DNA of 64,000 bases, taken from the NCBI RefSeq assembly GCF_024519315.1, contig NZ_JANIIC010000005.1, positions 62,001 to 126,000 on the forward strand. Direction: 5' to 3'. The number at the start of each line of letters is the position of its first letter. Position 1 is the stretch's first letter. The notes beneath the pieces were generated by a model. That model was not told the origin of the DNA and searched no databases. It was given only the letters and a program-made list of their open reading frames with translations. This document shows, one piece after another, positions 1 to 10,681 of this stretch. Position numbers and translations under genes: made by a program. Source of the DNA: Streptomyces malaysiensis subsp. samsunensis. GTDB lineage: Bacteria > Actinomycetota > Actinomycetes > Streptomycetales > Streptomycetaceae.

Positions 1-108
1 GAGCTGATGCTGGTCACACCGGTCTACGAGCTGGCCGCCCGCCTGCGCTCGTACGAACTCGTCAAAGAACACGCCGCGAGGCCCTCGGCGGCGGCACCGC
101 GGCCCTGA
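1..108 (+). CDS. C-terminal end of a probable LLM-class flavin-dependent oxidoreductase (partial)
   Basis: Only the last 35 codons lie in the window, ending at a TGA at 106-108. The readable end (about ELMLVTPVYELAARLRSYEL) resembles the C-terminus of luciferase-like (LLM) flavin monooxygenases, where a 'VTTxVYDxxxRLRSYEL'-like tail follows the last barrel strand. The tail then becomes Ala/Pro-rich. The identification rests on a short stretch, so the family is tentative. The 126 bp to the next gene are non-coding. Confidence 0.45.
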   Translation, partial: ELMLVTPVYELAARLRSYELVKEHAARPSAAAPRP

Positions 109-234
109 GCCCGCGAACCCACGGCAGGCGCCCCGGGCCGCCCATGGCCCTGGGCGGCCGCCTCACAAGAATCACACAAAGCCTTCTCCTACGGTCCCGG
201 CGACGAAGACGCACAACTCGTAGGAGGTTGCGCC

Positions 235-1758
235 ATGTTCGGCAGTCGCCGTCCACGTGTCCTCGCCGCCCTGTGTGCGGCCCTGGCGATCGCGTTGCTG
301 GCCTCATGCGCCAGAGTGATGAACACGGCGGATGAAGGTGGCTCCGCCGACGCCGACGCCTCGCGTTCGGGCAAGAAGCCCAACATCGTGTACGTCCTCA
401 CCGACGACCTGGCGTGGAACCTCGTGGAGTACATGCCGCACGTACAGCGGATGCGGGAGAAGGGGACGACCTTCACCAACTTCTTCGCCACCGACTCGCT
501 GTGCTGCCCGTCGCGTACATCGCTCCTCACCGGTCAGTACCCGCACAACACCGGGGTCTTCACCAACGGCGGCGATGACGGCGGCTACCGCGCGTTCATG
601 AAGAACCGCAACGAGGAGAAGACCTTCGGGCCCGCGCTGCAACGCGCCGGCTACCGCACCGGGTTCATGGGCAAGTACCTCAACGGGTATCAGCCGGAGG
701 ACAAGAACGGCACCTCCAAGCCCTATGTCCCCTCCGGCCGGGACGAATGGGACGTCGCCGGGGCCGGTTACAACGAGTACGACTACGACCTGAACGAGAA
801 CGGCAAGGTCGTGCCCTACGGGAAGGCCCCCGAGGACTATCTGACGGATGTGCTGTCGAAGAAGGCGACCTCCTTCATCGGCTCCTCGGCGGCGGAGAAG
901 AAGCCGTTCATGCTGGAGGTGGCCACGTTCGCACCGCACGGCCCGTACACCCCCGCGCCGCGTGACAAGGACAAGTTCCCCGGGCTCGAGGCTCCCCGGA
1001 CGGACGCCTACGACAAGGCGACCGGTGACGCGCCGAAGTGGCAGAGCACCCTGTCGCCGCTGACGGCGGAGGAGAAGCAGGGGATCGACCGGAAGTTCGC
1101 CAAGCGAGTGCGCTCCGTCCAGGCCGTCGACGCCATGATCGGCCAGCTGGAGAAGACACTGGAGGAGAAGGGCCTGGCGGACGACACCTACCTCATGTTC
1201 GGGTCGGACAACGGCTTCCACATGGGCGAACACCGGCTCCGCCCCGGCAAGCAGACCGCCTACGACACCGACGTCAAGGTGCCGATGATGGTCACCGGAC
1301 CCGACGTTCCGGCCGGTGAGAAGGTGTCGCGGCTCGCGGAGAACGTCGATCTCAACCCGACCTTCCTGGACCTCGCGGGCGTGGCGCCGCCGTCCACCGT
1401 GGACGGACGCAGCCTGAGCGATCTGATGCACGGCCGGACGGAGGAGGAGTGGCGCGAGGCCGTCCTGGTCGAGCACCATCACTCCACGGTCAAGAAGGAC
1501 GATCCCGACGCGGCGCCCGAGGACAGCGGCGACCCGCCGACCTATGGGGCGATCCGCACCGAGGACTCGCTCTACGTCGAGTACGTCGACGGACAGCGCG
1601 AGTTCTACGCACTGGACTCCGACCCCGAGCAGCTCACCAACCGGGCGGCGGCCCTGTCGCCCGTGCAACGGGACGCCCTGCACCGCACCCTCACCGAGCT
1701 CCAGCGCTGCAAGGGCGCGGAGAGCTGCCAAGCCGCGGCCCGGACCCACACCTCATAG
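235..1758 (+). CDS. lipoprotein sulfatase (arylsulfatase family)
   Basis: Sulfatase of 507 residues, expected to hydrolyse sulfate esters outside the membrane. A lipoprotein signal peptide ends in the lipobox LLASC (lipidated C25), followed by a linker and the alkaline-phosphatase-fold domain from about residue 48. Metal-binding D57-D58 lie in VLTDD. The formylglycine cysteine is C91 in C-P-S-R (91-94), followed by LLTGQYPHNTGV. The second metal site is D325-N326-G327-F328-H329, and K339 follows in RPGK. Maturation of C91 needs a formylglycine-generating enzyme, which is not in the window. The start has a clear AGGAGG eight bases upstream. The natural sulfate ester is unknown. Confidence 0.93.
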   Translation: MFGSRRPRVLAALCAALAIALLASCARVMNTADEGGSADADASRSGKKPNIVYVLTDDLAWNLVEYMPHVQRMREKGTTFTNFFATDSLCCPSRTSLLTGQYPHNTGVFTNGGDDGGYRAFMKNRNEEKTFGPALQRAGYRTGFMGKYLNGYQPEDKNGTSKPYVPSGRDEWDVAGAGYNEYDYDLNENGKVVPYGKAPEDYLTDVLSKKATSFIGSSAAEKKPFMLEVATFAPHGPYTPAPRDKDKFPGLEAPRTDAYDKATGDAPKWQSTLSPLTAEEKQGIDRKFAKRVRSVQAVDAMIGQLEKTLEEKGLADDTYLMFGSDNGFHMGEHRLRPGKQTAYDTDVKVPMMVTGPDVPAGEKVSRLAENVDLNPTFLDLAGVAPPSTVDGRSLSDLMHGRTEEEWREAVLVEHHHSTVKKDDPDAAPEDSGDPPTYGAIRTEDSLYVEYVDGQREFYALDSDPEQLTNRAAALSPVQRDALHRTLTELQRCKGAESCQAAARTHTS

Positions 1759-1772
1759 CCACGGCCCGCGGC

Positions 1773-1807
1773 CCGGCGTGGCGGATCGCTTCGGTCCGCC
1801 ACGCCGG
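1773..1807. terminator. bidirectional terminator hairpin between convergent genes
   Basis: Perfect 13-bp inverted repeat (1773-1785 with 1795-1807) and a 9-base loop. It lies between the sulfatase stop (1758) and the stop of the convergent YceI gene (1808). There is no U-tract, as is usual for Streptomyces terminators. Confidence 0.75.
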
Positions 1808-2386
1808 TCAGCTCTGTCCGGGGCCGGGCGCCGGTTCGAGGGCGGTCACCTCGAACTCCACACGGACCTCGTCGGCCAGCTTCAACGCGCCCAGGAACGC
1901 GGTGTACGGCTTGATCCCCCAGGCGGATTGGGTGACCGACGCCCAGCCGCGCAGCGTCCCGTCGGGGTCGCCGCTCCCGTGCACCGTCACCGGATGGGTA
2001 CGGCCCTTGATGGTGAGGTCACCCGTGATCTCGAAGGACTGGGGCGTCCCGATGACGCGGGTGGAGCGGAAGGTGATCACGGGGTGCGCCGCGGTGTGCA
2101 GCAGCCCCTCGCCCTCCAGCAGCCGTTTGATATCCGCCCGGTCGCCATCGGTGAGCGGCTTCAGCCCGCCGCTGCCCTCCCGGACCTCCAGCGAGTCCGT
2201 CTCGACCGTCACGCTCACCGACGACTCCTCGGGGGCGCCGCCGACCACCGTCGCGCCCCCGGACCATCGGGTGGCCTCGATCGTCAGATCGTGCCCCGCC
2301 CTCCGGCCGAGCCCGGTACGGCTGGTCCTGATCAGCAGTCGCCCGCTCGGCGGGCCAAGGCGATAGCTCATATCCCTCAGTTTCAC
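1808..2386 (-). CDS. YceI family protein
   Basis: A 192-residue YceI-domain protein, an isoprenoid-binding lipocalin-like barrel. Family hallmarks are HDLTIEATRWSG near residue 35, paired beta-strands with S-V-S-V-T-V-E, HPVITFRST, and the ITGDLTIKGRTHPV strand in the second half. There is no signal peptide, so it is probably cytoplasmic like most Streptomyces YceI proteins. I chose the GTG at 2386 because a GGTGAG precedes it. The in-frame ATG at 2371 has GAGGG only two bases upstream, and a much earlier ATG would add non-homologous residues. Ligand unknown. The gene converges on the sulfatase across a shared terminator. Confidence 0.85.
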   Translation of the reverse strand: MKLRDMSYRLGPPSGRLLIRTSRTGLGRRAGHDLTIEATRWSGGATVVGGAPEESSVSVTVETDSLEVREGSGGLKPLTDGDRADIKRLLEGEGLLHTAAHPVITFRSTRVIGTPQSFEITGDLTIKGRTHPVTVHGSGDPDGTLRGWASVTQSAWGIKPYTAFLGALKLADEVRVEFEVTALEPAPGPGQS

Positions 2387-2481
2387 GGCACTCACCGTAC
2401 GCGAAGGCCAGGGACTTTCGCGGTATACGTTCCGGTACGTCCCATCAGCACACCGGCGCGGCACGGTATTTTTGTCGCCAC

Positions 2482-3045
2482 CCGCCGAACTGGCCCGAAC
2501 CCCGGCCCTACGGCATCGCGGACACCCGGCCGGACCTGTGGCCGCGCGAGGACAACTCCTTCATCCTCCCGCTCGAACCGCGCCCCCGCGACCGGGAGCG
2601 CGGCGTGGTCTGGATGCGGGACACCTACGTCGACTGCTTCGTGGTGCACGGCCGTCCGGTGTACGTGGCCACCGGCACCACCCGTGTACCCGGGCTCGAC
2701 GCGGCCGCCCCGTGGAACGACGGCATCTTCGTCTGGGTGTCCCCGTCCCTGCGGGGGCCATGGCGGCCGGCCGACACGACGCGTATCCGGCCCGGCGCCG
2801 AGAAGGGCAAGGTGTGGTCGCCCGGGTTCGCCGGTGAGAACCGGCCGGGGCGCACGGTCGTCGCGCCGTGGCAGCGGTACTGGTACGACGACCGGTTCGG
2901 CAAGCGCGGCCAGGTGTGGGCCCCGGAGCTGCACCACTTCCGCGGCAGGTGGTACATCGTGGCGTGCATGGGCGACCACTCCCGCGAGGTCGGATCGTTC
3001 CTGCTGGTGAGCGAGGGCGGGGTGGAGGGCCCGTACCGGCTCATG
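2482..3045 (+). pseudogene. fragment of a glycoside hydrolase family 43 gene, truncated at both ends
   Basis: The frame encodes about 188 residues of a GH43 five-bladed-propeller protein: PNWPEPRPYG near the start, WMRDTYVD, then VWAPELHHFRGRWYIV, a typical GH43 blade. No credible start codon exists, because the same frame is open upstream without homology. Homology stops at GPYRL near 3043. There the sequence switches to the antisense of a PiT phosphate transporter N-terminus. The remnant has lost the beginning and the C-terminal part of the propeller, so it should be non-functional. Exact edges are estimated from where the family resemblance fades. Confidence 0.7.
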
Positions 3046-3117
3046 GAATCCGTTGGTGAAGTCGAAAGCGAGGGCCGTGACGATGACGACCGCCACCAGG
3101 AAGGTGATGTGGTCCAT
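3046..3117 (-). pseudogene. pit: N-terminal remnant of a PiT-family inorganic phosphate transporter
   Basis: Read on the minus strand, an ATG at 3117 begins MDHITFLVAVVIVTALAFDF followed by TNGFH. This is the first transmembrane helix and the conserved TNGFHD signature of PiT phosphate permeases. After TNGFH the reading runs into the antisense of a GH43 gene. Only about 24 of more than 330 codons remain. The two 3'-truncated genes face each other, so one deletion that removed both 3' ends explains the junction. Confidence 0.72.
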
Positions 3118-3547
3118 TCCTGTATGCAAACAAGCTCAGGCCAATGCTCAGCGAACTCGAGGCAAAGGCAGTACAAGGGCGACGCGCGAGGATCGTGGGG
3201 CTCCCACCGGATCGGTCACTTGCCCCGGATCGGTCACTTCACGATGTCCAGGACGGCACGGCGGATCAGTCGGGATCCCATCGCTGTCTCCGGAGGTGAG
3301 CCGGGGAGAATCGGTGTCGCGGCGCCGCCGGGGCCGGAACTCGATGCCCGGAACACCTCGGCCGGCACCGAACCGTTGGCCGTTGTGCGCCGTGCCCATC
3401 CCACCCCGACGCCCCGGCCACCACGCCCCGACACGCTGATGGGTCCGCTGAATGCCTCCGCGGGCCGAGGGGCGCGGCCCTGTGGAAGGCCGCCACGCGA
3501 GCGGCAGACGTGGCGTCAGGGAGCCGACGCCACCGGACACAGCGCTC
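3118..3547. other. non-coding stretch upstream of the pit remnant; short direct repeat
   Basis: No convincing gene. The region would hold the promoter of the truncated phosphate transporter and the 3' flank of the response-regulator operon. A 15-bp element (CCGGATCGGTCACTT) is repeated directly at 3207-3221 and 3225-3239, an 18-bp period. Its position in front of a phosphate transporter makes a regulator site conceivable, but it does not match the PHO box well. Confidence 0.4.
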
Positions 3548-4153
3548 CTAGAGCCATCCGCGCTCGCGGGCGACCCGAGCCGCCATATGGCGGTTCTCCG
3601 CACCGAGTTTCGCGGCGGCGGCCGACAGGTAGTTGCGCACCGTCCCGGGGGACAGCGCGGCGCGGGACGCGATCTCCGCCACCGGTACTCCGCCCTCGGC
3701 CAGCGACAGCATCTCCGCCTCGCGCGGTGTGAGGGGCGACTCACCCGCCGCGATCGCGTCGGCCGCCAGTTCGTGGTCGACGTAGCGGCCGTCCGTGTGC
3801 ACCGTACGGATGATCTCCGCCAGTCGCCGCGCGGACACCGTCTTGGGCACGAAGCCGCGCACACCCGCGCCCAGCGCCCGCTTCAGCGCCCCGGCCCCGG
3901 CATGGCTGGTGACGATCATCGAAGTGCACTCCGGCACCGTGTCGCGCAGCCGGGCCGCCACCGACACCCCGTCATATCCGGGCATCTGGAGGTCCAGGAC
4001 GGCCACATCGGGGCGGTGCGCCCGGGCCATGGCCAGCGCCTCGTCGCCCGTACCGGCCTCCGCCACCACGAGGATGTCGTCCTCCAGCGCCAGCAGTGAG
4101 GCGAGGGCGCCCCGGATGAGGTGTTCGTCGTCCGCCAGCAGAACCCTGATCAT
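3548..4153 (-). CDS. LuxR/NarL-type response regulator (DesR-like)
   Basis: A 201-residue DNA-binding response regulator. The N-terminal receiver domain has acidic residues D8-D9, phospho-acceptor D54 (VLDLQMPG), T82 and K104. The C-terminal LuxR-type helix-turn-helix starts near residue 138 (SPLTPREAEML) and includes ISRAAL/GTVRNYL-like recognition elements. The start overlaps the stop of the sensor kinase by 4 bp (ATGA), so the pair is translationally coupled. It is the last gene of a four-gene operon with an ABC exporter. It probably binds the palindrome upstream of that operon, which is inferred from arrangement. Confidence 0.92.
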   Translation of the reverse strand: MIRVLLADDEHLIRGALASLLALEDDILVVAEAGTGDEALAMARAHRPDVAVLDLQMPGYDGVSVAARLRDTVPECTSMIVTSHAGAGALKRALGAGVRGFVPKTVSARRLAEIIRTVHTDGRYVDHELAADAIAAGESPLTPREAEMLSLAEGGVPVAEIASRAALSPGTVRNYLSAAAAKLGAENRHMAARVARERGWL

Positions 4154-5397
4154 TCGTCGGCCGCCTTCCAGGGAATCCTCGCGGTCAGCCGGAAGGTCCC
4201 GTCCGGGCCCGGTTCGGCGTCCAGCGTGCCGTCCACTTCGGCCAGGCGCTCGCGCAGCCCCGGCAGCCCGCTTCCGGTGCCCGGTACGGGGGCCGTGCCC
4301 GCCCCGTCGTTCTCCATCACCAGCAGCACCGCGTCCGAGACGGTCGCGCGCACCGTCACCTCACAGCGCGAGGCGCCCTGCGCATGGCGGAGCACATTCG
4401 TCGTTCCCTCGCGGACCACCCAGCCGAGCGCCGCCTGCGTCTGCGCGGGCAGCCGCGCCGCCGGGCCGTTCTCGATCCGGCAGTCGATCCCGGCCGCTTC
4501 GAGCACGGACCGGGCCCCGGCCAGTTCGGTGTACAGATCGGCGGTGCGGTAGCCGCGTATCACCGCGCGGATCTCCCGCTGTGACTCCTGTGCGATGCGC
4601 TGCACCTCCTCCATCTGGCCCACCGCCTCCTCCCGGCCGCGCCGCGCGAGTTGCACCGCGAGCTCGCTCTTCAGCGCCACCACCGCGAGGTTGCGGCCCA
4701 GCACATCGTGCAGATCGCGGCCGAAGCGCAGCCGCTCCTCCGCCACGGCCAGCCGCGCCTGTGTCTCGCGGGCCCTTGCCAGCTCCTCGATCAGCCGCAC
4801 GCTCCAGCCGGAGACCCGGATCGCCATGGCCATGAACGGCACCATGAGCAGGGTGGTGCCCACCGTGATCGCCAGCCGCTCGCCCGACAGCCCGCTCGCC
4901 GCCGCCGCACCGAGCGCCGCCACCGGCACCGCACCCACCAGCACCGCCCCGGGGCCGCGCGGCAGCGCCAGCATCGGCGGACCGGCGTAGAACATGTGCA
5001 GCCAGATCAGGTACGACGCCAGGTCGGGGTCCCCGATGCGGCCGGTGGCCAGCAGCGCACAGCCCAGGGCGGCCATGGCCACGGTGGCGACGATGTACAG
5101 CGCGACCAGCCGGACCGGGCGCGGTCCGGCCCCGAGGTAGTGGCGCAGGGCGGCCCGGGAGAGCAGCGCCTGGACACCGACGTGTGCCGCGCCCAGCGCC
5201 ACCACCAGGGCCGACTCGGGCGTGCCGGCGTCCGACGTCTTGCCCCAGAACACCCATAGCGCGGCCTCGGCGACGGCGAAGAAGGTGATGGTGAAGAGGG
5301 TGTAGCGGCGGTAGCGCTCGGGGCCGTCCGGGCCCCCGAGCCGCTCCACCCAGGTCTCCACGCTCATGGTCGCCGACCACGTCACCTCGGGCTCCAT
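4150..5397 (-). CDS. membrane sensor histidine kinase, HisKA_3 type (DesK-like)
   Basis: Sensor kinase of 415 residues, partner of the overlapping response regulator. About five or six hydrophobic segments occupy residues 25-200. A coiled linker leads to the dimerisation helix with phospho-acceptor H230 (GRDLHDVLGRN), and the C-terminal ATPase domain ends in GTGSGLPGLRERL. I chose the ATG at 5397, just after the permease stop at 5403. An ATG at 5367 is a less likely alternative. The large membrane domain with almost no extracellular loop suggests it senses the membrane or the transporter. Confidence 0.9.
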   Translation of the reverse strand: MEPEVTWSATMSVETWVERLGGPDGPERYRRYTLFTITFFAVAEAALWVFWGKTSDAGTPESALVVALGAAHVGVQALLSRAALRHYLGAGPRPVRLVALYIVATVAMAALGCALLATGRIGDPDLASYLIWLHMFYAGPPMLALPRGPGAVLVGAVPVAALGAAAASGLSGERLAITVGTTLLMVPFMAMAIRVSGWSVRLIEELARARETQARLAVAEERLRFGRDLHDVLGRNLAVVALKSELAVQLARRGREEAVGQMEEVQRIAQESQREIRAVIRGYRTADLYTELAGARSVLEAAGIDCRIENGPAARLPAQTQAALGWVVREGTTNVLRHAQGASRCEVTVRATVSDAVLLVMENDGAGTAPVPGTGSGLPGLRERLAEVDGTLDAEPGPDGTFRLTARIPWKAADE

Positions 5398-5402
5398 CGT
5401 TC

Positions 5403-6218
5403 TCAACCCCGCTGCCCCCAGCGGAACCACCGCCGCACGGCGAACACTGCCAGGCCCGTCCACGCCAGCGCGAGGAGGGTCGCCCGGATCTGATCCGTAC
5501 CGGCCAGCTCACCCGTCCAGCCGCCCCGCAGCAGATCCATCACCGGCGAGAACGGCAGCCAGGAGGCTATGTCGGCCATGGTGTCCGGCATCACCTCACG
5601 CGGTGCGAAGACCCCGGAGGCTCCCAGGGTGACCAGCAGGAACGGCAGGAACGTCAGCTGTGCGCTCTCCGCCGTCCTGGTGAACGCGGCCGTCAGCGCC
5701 GCCCCGGCGACCAGCATCGCCACCCCGATGAGCAGGCCGAGCACCGCCAGATGCGGGGCGGCCGGGGCATCCGCGTCGAGGAACGCGGTCATCCCACCGG
5801 CCAGCAGCAGGGACTGCACGACCGCCAGCAGGAACGCCGGGAGCGCGCTGCCGACGAGGATCTCCGAATCGTGCAGCTCGCCGCTGCGCAGCCGCTTGAG
5901 CACGAGGCTCTCGCGGCGCAGCACGTACACGCCGACCAGATAGGTGTAGACGGAGAAGAGCAGCGCCGTGGCCAGCGCGGCGGGCAGCATGACGGTGGCC
6001 ACCGAAAGGCCGGTGCCGCCCAGGTCCAGCTCCTCGACCATGCCACGCATCGCGAACGCCATCGTGCTGGGCAGGATCACCGCGGTGACCAGGGACGCCT
6101 TGCTGCGCACCAGCAGCGTCAACTCGGCTCGGCCGAGGGCGGACATACGGTCGGCCGCGGTGCGCCGCGCACGTGTGGCCGTCGGCGCCTGTGCCGTACC
6201 GGCTGCTGATGTCATCAT
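5403..6218 (-). CDS. ABC-2 type exporter permease
   Basis: Integral membrane component of an ABC exporter, 271 residues with about six transmembrane segments (for example AVLGLLIGVAMLVAGAALTAAF and ATLLALAWTGLAVFAVRRW). Homologues pair with a drug or membrane-stress exporter ATPase and a DesKR-type system. Two adjacent ATGs at 6218 and 6215 begin the gene, and the first overlaps the ATPase stop by 4 bp. The start is therefore fixed by coupling even though the frame is open further upstream. Confidence 0.9.
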   Translation of the reverse strand: MMTSAAGTAQAPTATRARRTAADRMSALGRAELTLLVRSKASLVTAVILPSTMAFAMRGMVEELDLGGTGLSVATVMLPAALATALLFSVYTYLVGVYVLRRESLVLKRLRSGELHDSEILVGSALPAFLLAVVQSLLLAGGMTAFLDADAPAAPHLAVLGLLIGVAMLVAGAALTAAFTRTAESAQLTFLPFLLVTLGASGVFAPREVMPDTMADIASWLPFSPVMDLLRGGWTGELAGTDQIRATLLALAWTGLAVFAVRRWFRWGQRG

Positions 6219-7141
6219 CGTGCCCCCTCCTGCTCCAGGCCCTTCGCTATCTCCATGAACGCCTCCTCCAACGTGGCCGACCGGGCGTCGAGGCCGCGCA
6301 GTGACACGTCCTTGTCCCGGGCCCACAGCAGCAGCGCCGTGGCCGTACGCTGCAAATCGCCGGTCTCCAGCAGGACCGTCCGCCCGGCCGCCTCCTGTTT
6401 GATCACACCCAGCGGTGCCAGCGGTGGCAGATCGCCCAGGAAGTAGTCCTCGGGCAGCTCGAAGGTCATCCGCGAGGGCCGCTCGGCGACCACGTCGGCC
6501 ACCCGCCCCGAGGTGGCGATCCGCCCCTCGTGCATGATCGCCAGCCGGTCGGCCAGCTGCTCCGCCTCCTCCAGGTAGTGCGTGGTGAGCACCACCGTCG
6601 TGCCCTGCTCCTTCAGCTCGCGGATCAGCTCCCAGGTGTCGCGGCGGGACTGCGCGTCCAGGCCGGTCGTCGGCTCGTCGAGGAACAGCACCTCGGGCCG
6701 CCCGAGCAGGGCCAGGGCGAGGTCGAGGCGACGGCGTTCGCCACCGGAGAGCTGCTTGACCCGCACCGTCCCCCGCTTGGACAGCCTGGTCATCTCCAGG
6801 GACTCGGCCACGGGGCGGGCGCCGCTGGTGCACCCCGCCCACATGCGTGCGGTCTCGGTGACCGTCAGCTCCGTCGGGAAGCCGCCCTCCTGGAGCATCA
6901 CCCCGATACGGGGGCGGACGGCGGCGCGTTCGCGGTACGGGTCGCGGCCGAGCACCCGGACGGTCCCGGCGGTCGGGGTGGCCTGGCCCTCCAGGACCTC
7001 CAGGGTGGAGGTCTTACCCGCCCCGTTGGTCCCCAGGAGCGCGAAGAGCTCACCGCGGGCGACCGTGAGGTCGATACCGCGTACGGCCTCGAAGCCCTTG
7101 TAGTGCCGACGCAGATCGGCGGTTTCGATAACGGTGTCCAT
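6215..7141 (-). CDS. ABC exporter ATP-binding protein
   Basis: A 308-residue ATPase of the DrrA/CcmA class. Walker A is GTNGAGKT (37-44), the ABC signature is LSGGERRRLDLALALLG, and Walker B is VLFLDEPTTGLD. A C-terminal extension of about 80 residues, rich in beta structure, is typical of drug exporter ATPases. I prefer the ATG at 7141 (GGAA eight bases upstream). An ATG at 7213 would place the protein start inside the operator palindrome. First gene of the operon ATPase-permease-kinase-regulator, transcribed leftward. Substrate unknown. Confidence 0.92.
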   Translation of the reverse strand: MDTVIETADLRRHYKGFEAVRGIDLTVARGELFALLGTNGAGKTSTLEVLEGQATPTAGTVRVLGRDPYRERAAVRPRIGVMLQEGGFPTELTVTETARMWAGCTSGARPVAESLEMTRLSKRGTVRVKQLSGGERRRLDLALALLGRPEVLFLDEPTTGLDAQSRRDTWELIRELKEQGTTVVLTTHYLEEAEQLADRLAIMHEGRIATSGRVADVVAERPSRMTFELPEDYFLGDLPPLAPLGVIKQEAAGRTVLLETGDLQRTATALLLWARDKDVSLRGLDARSATLEEAFMEIAKGLEQEGAR

Positions 7142-7186
7142 GGGTTCCAGGTTTCCCGCGCGGCGGGGCCGGTTGGAGTGCGGTGT

Positions 7187-7219
7187 GTCATGAGTCCGCA
7201 TGACATCTGTCATGCGGAC
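7187..7219. promoter_or_regulatory. palindromic operator upstream of the ABC exporter/two-component operon
   Basis: GTCCGCATGAC at 7194-7204 and its exact inverse GTCATGCGGAC at 7209-7219 are separated by four bases. A further GTCATG at 7187-7192 pairs with CATGAC at 7199-7204, giving alternating half-sites GTCATG-N6-CATGAC-N4-GTCATG. The site lies 46-78 bp before the ATPase start. It is the obvious candidate for the operon's own LuxR-type regulator. Confidence 0.6.
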
Positions 7220-7281
7220 ACCGCCGAACGCCCTCGGAGGGCCCGGGCGTCGGAGGCCCGGACCCTCCGGGGTCCCGGGCT

Positions 7282-9624
<2,343 letters not shown>

Positions 9625-9783
9625 GCCGGGCGTACTCGCGGAACTCCCAGTCGGTGACGTACCGCCGGAACGAGCACTCCCGCCACGGCGTGCCGGTCCA
9701 CGCGACGGCGGCGACCGCCGCCGAGGTCGGCACTGTTCGCGACCGCCGCCGGGGCGCGCACCTCCGTCTGCGACGATCTCTGC

Positions 9784-10539
9784 GTGGACTACCCGAACGA
9801 CCAGGCCCCCGGCGCCCCCGTCCGCTCCGGCATCCCGGAGCACGGCCGTGTGCCCAAGTACTACGCCGTCAAGGCGCATATCGCCCGGCTCGTCGACGAG
9901 TTGGGCGAGGGCACCCCCATTCCCACCGAGCGCGATCTCTCCGAGCGGTTCGAGGTCGCCCGGGAGACGGTGCGCCAGGCGCTGCGCGAGCTGGTGCTGG
10001 AGGGCAAGCTGCGCCGGCAGGGCCGGGGCACGGTGGTCGCGGGGCCCAAGCTGGCGCAGCCGCTGTCGCTGGCCAGCTACACCGAGGGCGTACGGCGCCA
10101 GGGGCGCACCCCCGGGCGTTCGCTCGTCACCCTCGACCGCTTCCCCTGCCCCGACGCGCTCGCCGCCGAGACGGGTCTGACGCGCGGGGAGCCCGTCTGG
10201 CATCTGGAGCGGGTGCTGCTCGCGGACGATGAGCGGGTCGGGCTGGAGAGCACATACGTCGCCGAGGCCCGCGTGCCCGATCTGGACACCGCCTTCGATC
10301 CGGACTCCTCCTTCTACGCCCATCTCGCCGAGCGGGGCATCGGCTTCGGCGACGCCGACGAGCGGATCGAGACCGTCCTGGCCACACCGCGCGAGGCCCT
10401 GCTCATCGGCACCCCGCCGGCCCTGCCGATGCTGCTCATCCACCGGGTCTCACGGGACACCGAAGGCCGTCCGCTGGAGCGGGTGCGGACGCTGTACCGG
10501 GGTGACCGGTTCTCCTTCACGACACATCTGCGCGGCTGA
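9784..10539 (+). CDS. GntR-family regulator, HutC/UTRA type
   Basis: Regulator of 251 residues. The N-terminal winged helix (about 25-90) contains IPTERDLSERFEVARETVRQALRELV (split here as IPTERDLSERF and ARETVRQALREL), the classic GntR signature. The C-terminal UTRA ligand domain covers about 105-245. The start is a GTG. It immediately precedes phosphonate-type catabolic genes in the same direction, which matches PhnF-like regulators. Two palindromic sites just after its stop are candidate operators. The upstream 159 bp hold no gene. Confidence 0.9.
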   Translation: MDYPNDQAPGAPVRSGIPEHGRVPKYYAVKAHIARLVDELGEGTPIPTERDLSERFEVARETVRQALRELVLEGKLRRQGRGTVVAGPKLAQPLSLASYTEGVRRQGRTPGRSLVTLDRFPCPDALAAETGLTRGEPVWHLERVLLADDERVGLESTYVAEARVPDLDTAFDPDSSFYAHLAERGIGFGDADERIETVLATPREALLIGTPPALPMLLIHRVSRDTEGRPLERVRTLYRGDRFSFTTHLRG

Positions 10540-10571
10540 AAAATGACCCTTTAGCCCACCTTTAGCACCTC

Positions 10572-10605
10572 TTGTGAGATCACAAAAAGATAACGGGTCT
10601 AGCCC
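10572..10605. promoter_or_regulatory. two palindromic sites in front of the phosphonate-type operon
   Basis: TTGTGA-GA-TCACAA at 10572-10585 is a perfect palindrome with a 2-bp centre. GGGTCTAGCCC at 10595-10605 contains the GTCTAG core typical of HutC/PhnF-class GntR operators but is imperfect. Both lie in the 142-bp gap between the GntR gene and the FAD oxidoreductase, with repeated CTTTAGC at about 10549 and 10559. Assignment to the GntR protein is inferred. Confidence 0.5.
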
Positions 10606-10681
10606 AAATGTGATGCCCGGTTCACGCTCTCGTTGTCAGCCGGATTCCTCCGGTTCCCCGAACCCATGGAGCGTGACGGAC

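Noticed and set aside
304..1749. Long minus-strand frame across the sulfatase
   Set aside because: Antisense shadow. The plus strand carries a complete sulfatase with formylglycine motif and lipobox.
3207..3239. PHO box in front of the pit remnant
   Set aside because: A direct repeat is present, but its sequence and 18-bp period do not fit the 11-bp direct repeats of Streptomyces PHO boxes.
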